Shown here: positions 5,090 through 8,921 of the stretch, one piece after another
How positions within the stretch are numbered: position 1 is the first letter of the stretch
Layout of the letters: every line of letters starts with the position of its first letter
Source: Anaerolineae bacterium
Lineage (GTDB): Bacteria; Chloroflexota; Anaerolineae; Aggregatilineales; Phototrophicaceae
Direction of reading: 5' to 3'
Length of the DNA stretch: 8,921 nucleotides
Assembly: GCA_015492875.1 (NCBI GenBank)
Contig: WGEI01000290.1
Span: 1-8,921, forward strand
The notes under the pieces: generated by a model
What the model saw: only the letters and a program-made list of their open reading frames with translations
The model's database searches: none
Told to the model about the DNA's origin: nothing
Made by a program: the position numbers and the translations under genes

Positions 5090-6490
5090 ATGAGAAAAAC
5101 TGTAGTCCTACTCTGCTTATTGTTGCTCGTTGCGCTGGTCGTGCAAGCACAAGATGATGCTACCGCGCTCAATACCATGCTCCAACAAGGCACACGCACA
5201 GTCACAATTGGTGACTTGCTCCTTGAAGAGACCTTTGACAATCCCAACGCATGGGAGCGCTATCAGGATGAGGATAGCTATTTGCGCGTGCAAAATGGCG
5301 TTTATCACGCCTATCGCGATAAGCATAACAATACGCTTTGGGGGCAAAATACAGCGGTTCATACCAACGTTGTTATACAGGTAGAGACGCGCCAACTCTC
5401 TCCAGAGCTAAATAATGCCTACGGCATCATGTGCCGCGCCAGCCCAGAGAATAACGGCGATGGCTACTACCTGCGCGTCAGTGGTGATGGCTACTCGAAC
5501 ATCGCAGTGCGCGCTAATGGAGAGTCGCGCTATATCGCCGAGTGGACGCCCAACGTCAATATCGACCAGCCCTATTTACCCCATACTGTCACCGCCGTTT
5601 GCGTTGACGATTACCTCGCCCTGTATTTTGATGGCGAACTCGTTGCCGAAGCCACCGATGCGACTTTGAGCAGCGGCGTTGCCGGTTTGACCGTTACCAG
5701 CTATGTGGAAGGGCAGCCCGTGGAGGTGGAATTCGACAACCTGCGCATTTGGTCTGCCAGCGCGTTTGGTAGCGGCCAAATACCGCCCGCCACTGTTGCG
5801 CCAATGCCCACAACAGCGAGCGGCAATAGCGGCAAAGAGACAAATACCGAGCTTGACCTCGCTAGCTTAGCCTTACCCATTGACATTGTCTCTATGGTAG
5901 AGCGGTTCACACCTGCGCTCACCATTGAGCGCGTTTTAGACCGCGTTACCTTTGATTCTCAGGATGATTGGCTAGCAACAGAAGACGCCGAAACAACTTC
6001 GATTTTCCGTGTAGATACCGAACAGGGCGTTTATTATATCAGCACTGGCCCGCTCGATGGCTTGAACATCTGGACAACCAACAACACCATTCACCGCGAC
6101 GTAGTCATCACCGCCGAGACCGAGCAACTGTCGCCAGAGCTGAACAACGGCTATGGGTTGGGCTGCCGCGTGGATGAGGATAGCGGCTATTTCTTCCGCG
6201 TCAGTGGCGATGGTTACTATTCCATCACCCGCTATGGAGATAATAGCTTCACCTCATTGGTTGATTGGACGCAGTCCGATGCCATTAATCAAGGGCAGGC
6301 GCAAAACGAAATCACCATCGTTTGCGTTGGCGACTATCTAGCGTTATATGCCAATGACCAACTATTGGCCGAAACGAACGACAGCCTGTTCACAGAGGGC
6401 TACGCAGCCATATTGGCCGCTGGCTACGATAATACGCCCATTAGCGTGACCTTCGATAACATCATCATTATGGCCGCCTCTCGCAAGTAG
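5090..6490 (+). CDS. Secreted protein with two LamG/DUF1080-like modules
   Basis: The 466-residue product starts with a Sec signal peptide (M-R-K-T, a Leu/Val core, probable cleavage after V-V-Q-A near residue 20) and has no lipobox. It then has two homologous modules, residues about 45-222 and 286-461, joined by a Pro/Ser/Thr-containing linker. Both modules share E-T-F-D/V-T-F-D near the start, Q-L-S-P-E-L-N-N, a following Cys, R-V-S-G-D-G-Y, a second Cys before V-x-D-Y-L-A-L-Y, and a closing F-D-N. This pattern resembles concanavalin-like beta-sandwich domains (LamG, DUF1080/3-keto-disaccharide hydrolase-like) found in exported Chloroflexota proteins, which usually bind carbohydrate or act as adhesion modules. 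I see no convincing catalytic pair. The gene has its own TATAAT (5042-5047). A GTG at 5087 is a less likely start. Exact function is unknown. Confidence 0.75.
   Translation: MRKTVVLLCLLLLVALVVQAQDDATALNTMLQQGTRTVTIGDLLLEETFDNPNAWERYQDEDSYLRVQNGVYHAYRDKHNNTLWGQNTAVHTNVVIQVETRQLSPELNNAYGIMCRASPENNGDGYYLRVSGDGYSNIAVRANGESRYIAEWTPNVNIDQPYLPHTVTAVCVDDYLALYFDGELVAEATDATLSSGVAGLTVTSYVEGQPVEVEFDNLRIWSASAFGSGQIPPATVAPMPTTASGNSGKETNTELDLASLALPIDIVSMVERFTPALTIERVLDRVTFDSQDDWLATEDAETTSIFRVDTEQGVYYISTGPLDGLNIWTTNNTIHRDVVITAETEQLSPELNNGYGLGCRVDEDSGYFFRVSGDGYYSITRYGDNSFTSLVDWTQSDAINQGQAQNEITIVCVGDYLALYANDQLLAETNDSLFTEGYAAILAAGYDNTPISVTFDNIIIMAASRK
5222..5755 (+). repeat. Module 1 of an internal protein duplication
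   Basis: This stretch encodes residues about 45-222 of the secreted protein, with Cys115 and Cys171 and the motif Q-L-S-P-E-L-N-N-A-Y-G. It aligns with 5945-6472. Codons for the shared motifs differ at many third positions, so the duplication is old and kept at the protein level. Confidence 0.65.
5945..6472 (+). repeat. Module 2 of an internal protein duplication
   Basis: This stretch encodes residues about 286-461, with Cys359 and Cys412 at positions matching Cys115 and Cys171 of module 1, and Q-L-S-P-E-L-N-N-G-Y-G. The matching Cys pairs suggest one disulfide per module, as expected for an exported fold. Confidence 0.65.
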
Positions 6491-6502
6491 CGCTTTAGCA
6501 AA

Positions 6503-6527
6503 GGGGATGGGCGCGGTGCTCATCCCT
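6503..6527 (+). terminator. Hairpin after the secreted two-module protein gene
   Basis: GGGATG (6504-6509) pairs with CATCCC (6521-6526). With G-U pairs and inner pairs (6511-6512 with 6518-6519) the stem reaches about 10 bp around a 5-nt loop. The downstream tract is pyrimidine-rich (TACCTCCTT) rather than pure T, so this may be a weak terminator. It begins 12 bp after the stop at 6488-6490. Confidence 0.45.
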
Positions 6528-6584
6528 ACCTCCTTGCGTCAGCCGCTCGTTGGCATCCCGCAGGGTACATCCTCGCCACATTTC

Positions 6585-6593
6585 TGCTATAAT
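6585..6593 (+). promoter_or_regulatory. Extended -10 promoter for the LCP gene
   Basis: The site reads TG-C-TATAAT, an exact extended -10. Transcription would start near 6600, about 37 nt before the ATG at 6637. The region 17 bp upstream (GTACAT) is a poor -35. The site lies after the hairpin of the preceding gene. Confidence 0.55.
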
Positions 6594-6636
6594 GCGCGTT
6601 TGTTCGCATCATGGGAAAAGTCCGTGAGGGGGCGTT

Positions 6637-8178
6637 ATGCGTATTCCGGGTTGGTTATTGGCGATTGGCGTTGTGGCCTTTCTCTTCGCCACGGCCATTT
6701 GCTCTATTATCACATTCAGCTTCACCCGTCAGGCCGTCATCGACCTGCAAGCGGGTAGTGGCGTCGTTGCCGAAAGCCCGTTTGAGGCGCTTCAGGTGGC
6801 GCTGGGTTTCACCGACCCGCTCGCCATCTCTACGCCCTCCGTCGACATCACCATTCCTACCTTGACGCCAACTACCCCGCCGACTGCCACCGTCCGCCCA
6901 ACCAATACGCCACAGGCCAGCGGCGTTATTGCCACCTTGCCGCCCATCGCCACCGCTACGCCCGCGCCCACCGCTACCGAAGCCACCGTGTTGAGCGAGA
7001 TTGAACCGCTAGACCCGCGCCGCTTCACCATTCTGGTGATGGGCATTGACCAGCGCAGCGCTGTTGAAGACCGCGGCCCCTTCCGTACCGATACCATGAT
7101 GCTCATCAACATTGACCCCATCCGCAAAAGCGTCGGCATCATCTCTATCCCGCGCGATTTGTGGGTGACCATTCCCGGCTTCGAACCGAACCGTATCAAC
7201 ACCGCCAACCAGATTGGCGAGGCCAACGCCTACCCCGGCCTGCACCCTGGCCCGGCCTTGGCTGCCGCCACTGTCGCCCATAATTTGGGCATTCATGTCG
7301 ATAAATACGTCCGTATCAATTTTGATGTGTTCACCCGCGTTGTGGAGACGATTGCGCCTGATGGCGTGGAAATTTGCGTCACCGAATATATTGATGACCC
7401 CGACTATCCCGATGCGGGCTATGGCTATATTCGCGTTACCTTCCAACCCGGCTGCCAAATTATGAATGCGGAGCAACTGCTTCAGTATGCCCGCACCCGC
7501 GCCACCGAAGGCGGCGACTTTGACCGCGCCCGCCGCCAGCAACAAGTGCTCGACGCCTTGCGCCGCCACGTCCTCAGTCTCGGTGGCTTGACCAACCTCA
7601 TCGCCCAAATCCCCACGCTGTGGACAGAACTCAGCGGCAGTTTCCAGACTAACCTCACCCAGTCCGAAGTGATACGGTTGGCACAACTTCTGACCGAAGT
7701 CCGCGACGAAGATATTCACATGGGCGTCATCAATAACCTGTATACCACGCTTGGCACAACGCCCAGCGGCGACCAAATCCTCATCCCAAAACAGGATGCC
7801 ATCACCTTCCTCATCGAGCAGACATTCTTCCCGCACCTATTGCCCGATATTGCCGAGTTGCGCGCCCGCGCCCAGCGCGAAAACGCCAGCATTGTCGTCT
7901 ACAACAATACCGACATCACCGGCCTCGCCAGCCAAACTGCCGAGTGGCTCACTGGGCAGGGCGTCCTCGTTACCGACGTGGGCAACGTACCTAACTCACC
8001 CAACCAACCGACCTATATTCAAGTTTACACGGGCAAATACTGGACTGCCCGTTGGCTGGCGGCTTTGTTGGGCTTGCCCCCAGAGCGTATCCAGCCCGGC
8101 GCCGATGGCCTCACCACCCGCGACGTGATGCTCGTTGTTGGGACAGACATTTACGACTACACCGGCCTCACACCTTAA
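6637..8178 (+). CDS. LytR-CpsA-Psr (LCP) family protein with LytR_C domain
   Basis: This 513-residue protein has an N-terminal signal anchor (residues about 5-28), a spacer, and a Thr/Pro-rich linker (about 73-116). The LCP domain (about 130-312) follows: F-T-I-L-V-M-G-I-D (130-138), R-T-D-T-M-M-L (150-156), S-I-P-R-D (170-174), R-I-N (186-188) and A-R-T-R through D-F-D-R-A-R-R (285-300). These supply the acidic and Arg residues that bind the pyrophosphate of polyprenyl-linked glycans. LCP enzymes transfer such glycans (teichoic acid, capsule, arabinogalactan) onto peptidoglycan or protein outside the membrane. The last part (about 416-505, starting A-S-I-V-V-Y-N-N-T) matches the LytR_C domain common in longer members. 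The ATG at 6637 follows GAGGGGG (6626-6632). It has its own promoter and no glycan-synthesis genes beside it, so the transferred polymer is unknown. Confidence 0.92.
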   Translation: MRIPGWLLAIGVVAFLFATAICSIITFSFTRQAVIDLQAGSGVVAESPFEALQVALGFTDPLAISTPSVDITIPTLTPTTPPTATVRPTNTPQASGVIATLPPIATATPAPTATEATVLSEIEPLDPRRFTILVMGIDQRSAVEDRGPFRTDTMMLINIDPIRKSVGIISIPRDLWVTIPGFEPNRINTANQIGEANAYPGLHPGPALAAATVAHNLGIHVDKYVRINFDVFTRVVETIAPDGVEICVTEYIDDPDYPDAGYGYIRVTFQPGCQIMNAEQLLQYARTRATEGGDFDRARRQQQVLDALRRHVLSLGGLTNLIAQIPTLWTELSGSFQTNLTQSEVIRLAQLLTEVRDEDIHMGVINNLYTTLGTTPSGDQILIPKQDAITFLIEQTFFPHLLPDIAELRARAQRENASIVVYNNTDITGLASQTAEWLTGQGVLVTDVGNVPNSPNQPTYIQVYTGKYWTARWLAALLGLPPERIQPGADGLTTRDVMLVVGTDIYDYTGLTP

Positions 8179-8212
8179 AACAAAAACGAGCGGCCTAATG
8201 AAAGCCGCCCGC
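8177..8212 (-). terminator. Intrinsic terminator of the Bax inhibitor-1 gene, perhaps bidirectional
   Basis: On the minus strand GCGGGCGGC (8212-8204) pairs with GCCGCTCGT (8194-8186), 9 bp including two G-U pairs, around a 9-nt loop. It continues as TTTTTGTTTT (8186-8177). It lies 29 bp past the stop at 8242-8244. On the plus strand the same stem keeps its 5-bp GC core and is followed by TTCAGTTTAT, so it may also end LCP transcripts less strongly. Its T tract overlaps the LCP stop codon (8176-8178). Confidence 0.75.
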
Positions 8213-8241
8213 TTCAGTTTATAAGTATGGTGGCGCGCTTT

Positions 8242-8921
8242 TCAGTCGCGGCTACCCAGCAAGCGCAGTAGGAACAAGAACAGGTTGACGAAGTCTAAAT
8301 AGAGGGCTAACGCGCCCAAAATGGCCAGCTTCGTGGTCAAATCGCCGTTATCCTCAATTTCAGGGTCTGCGGCCATGTTCTTGATTTTTTGCGTATCCCA
8401 AGCTGTCAACCCAAGAAACAGCACCACACCGAACAGGCTGATGATAATGCTGAAACCGTCGCTGGGGATGAACATATTGAGCACAAGGGCGATGACCAGA
8501 CCAATCAACCCCATCATGAACAGGCTGCTATAGCGCGAGAGGTCGATGTTGGTGGTCATGCCGATGATGCTCATCACGCCGAACATGCCCGCCGTGGCGA
8601 AGAAGGCGGTGTAAATCGTGCCCAGTTCATAAGCGTAAAAGATGAGCGACAGCGTGACGCCGTTCATCACAGCGTATAAGAAGAACATCCCTGCGGCCAC
8701 CGTTGGCGAAAGGCGGGACATCGCCGCCGCAAGGCCAATCACCAGCCCTAACTCAATGATAACCGCAATCCAGAAGTATTGAGCGGCGGTCTCCAGTAGC
8801 TCAACGTTGCTGCCAATATAGGCCGCCACTAACGCCGTCACAAGTAGGCCGAAGCCCATCCACATATACACCAGCCGCATCAAAGGCCGAATTTCTACGC
8901 GCGGCACTGCTGGTGCAACAG
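8242..8921 (-). CDS. Bax inhibitor-1/YccA-family membrane protein (5' end outside window)
   Basis: The frame gives at least 221 residues with seven membrane helices and the family's C-terminal signature: G-L-T-A-W-D-T-Q-K-I-K followed by A-L-Y-L-D-F-V-N-L-F-L-F-L-L-R. The two Asp residues (171 and 205 counted from the GTG at 8907) fit the paired aspartates that in bacterial BI-1 proteins such as YetJ form a pH-sensitive gate for calcium leak. A role in ion leak or membrane-protein quality control is known for relatives and inferred here. The first in-frame start, GTG at 8905-8907, has no visible ribosome site, and the frame stays open upstream to the edge (V-A-P-A before it). The true start therefore probably lies beyond the window. 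The stop is TGA at 8242-8244, followed by a strong terminator. Confidence 0.88.
   Translation of the reverse strand, partial: VAPAVPRVEIRPLMRLVYMWMGFGLLVTALVAAYIGSNVELLETAAQYFWIAVIIELGLVIGLAAAMSRLSPTVAAGMFFLYAVMNGVTLSLIFYAYELGTIYTAFFATAGMFGVMSIIGMTTNIDLSRYSSLFMMGLIGLVIALVLNMFIPSDGFSIIISLFGVVLFLGLTAWDTQKIKNMAADPEIEDNGDLTTKLAILGALALYLDFVNLFLFLLRLLGSRD

Noticed and set aside
3947..6490. Sugar-use operon linking the Gfo/Idh gene and the secreted lectin-like protein
   Set aside because: A terminator-like stem (4973-5009) and a separate TATAAT (5042-5047) lie between them, and no transporter or glycosidase is present.
7009..7836. Long minus-strand open frame of 275 codons
   Set aside because: It lies wholly within the LCP gene, has no recognisable family and no ribosome site that I can see, and arises from codon bias in the LCP gene.

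Overview
The window looks like ordinary chromosomal DNA of a Chloroflexota bacterium, probably Anaerolineae-like. The basis is indirect: moderately GC-rich coding sequence, three exported proteins with long Thr/Pro-rich linkers after the signal or anchor (typical of this phylum), lipobox signal peptides, and a LytR-CpsA-Psr protein with a Thr/Pro stalk. No phylogenetic marker gene is present, so the assignment is an inference.

Layout, left to right. (1) 1-113: the 3' end of a plus-strand alpha/beta hydrolase-like gene. Its stop codon overlaps the stop of a convergent TauE/SafE-type membrane exporter gene (110-811, minus). (2) 958-1734, minus: a CPBP/CAAX-type intramembrane protease. (3) 1864-2907, minus, and 2929-3897, plus: two divergent lipoprotein genes whose start codons are only 21 bp apart. 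The first has a Thr/Pro stalk and an unassigned C-terminal domain; the second is a stalked M14 zinc carboxypeptidase. (4) 3947-4966, plus: a Gfo/Idh/MocA-family oxidoreductase. (5) 5090-6490, plus: a secreted protein made of two diverged copies of a LamG/DUF1080-like beta-sandwich module. (6) 6637-8178, plus: an LCP (LytR-CpsA-Psr) protein with a LytR_C domain. (7) 8242 to the right edge, minus: a Bax inhibitor-1/YccA membrane protein whose 5' end lies outside the window.

Most genes look monocistronic. Several have a candidate promoter just upstream and a hairpin after the stop. A recurring promoter style is an extended -10 (TG-N-TATAAT or close) with no good -35, seen for three genes. The gene content is dominated by the cell envelope (two lipoproteins, one secreted protein, one cell-wall ligase, three integral membrane proteins), but the genes do not form an obvious pathway. 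I see no RNA genes, mobile elements, CRISPR array, phage genes or defence cassette, and no convincing new multi-gene system. The most interesting items are the divergent lipoprotein pair with inverted similar leader sequences, the duplicated secreted module, and the unassigned C-terminal domain of the minus-strand lipoprotein.
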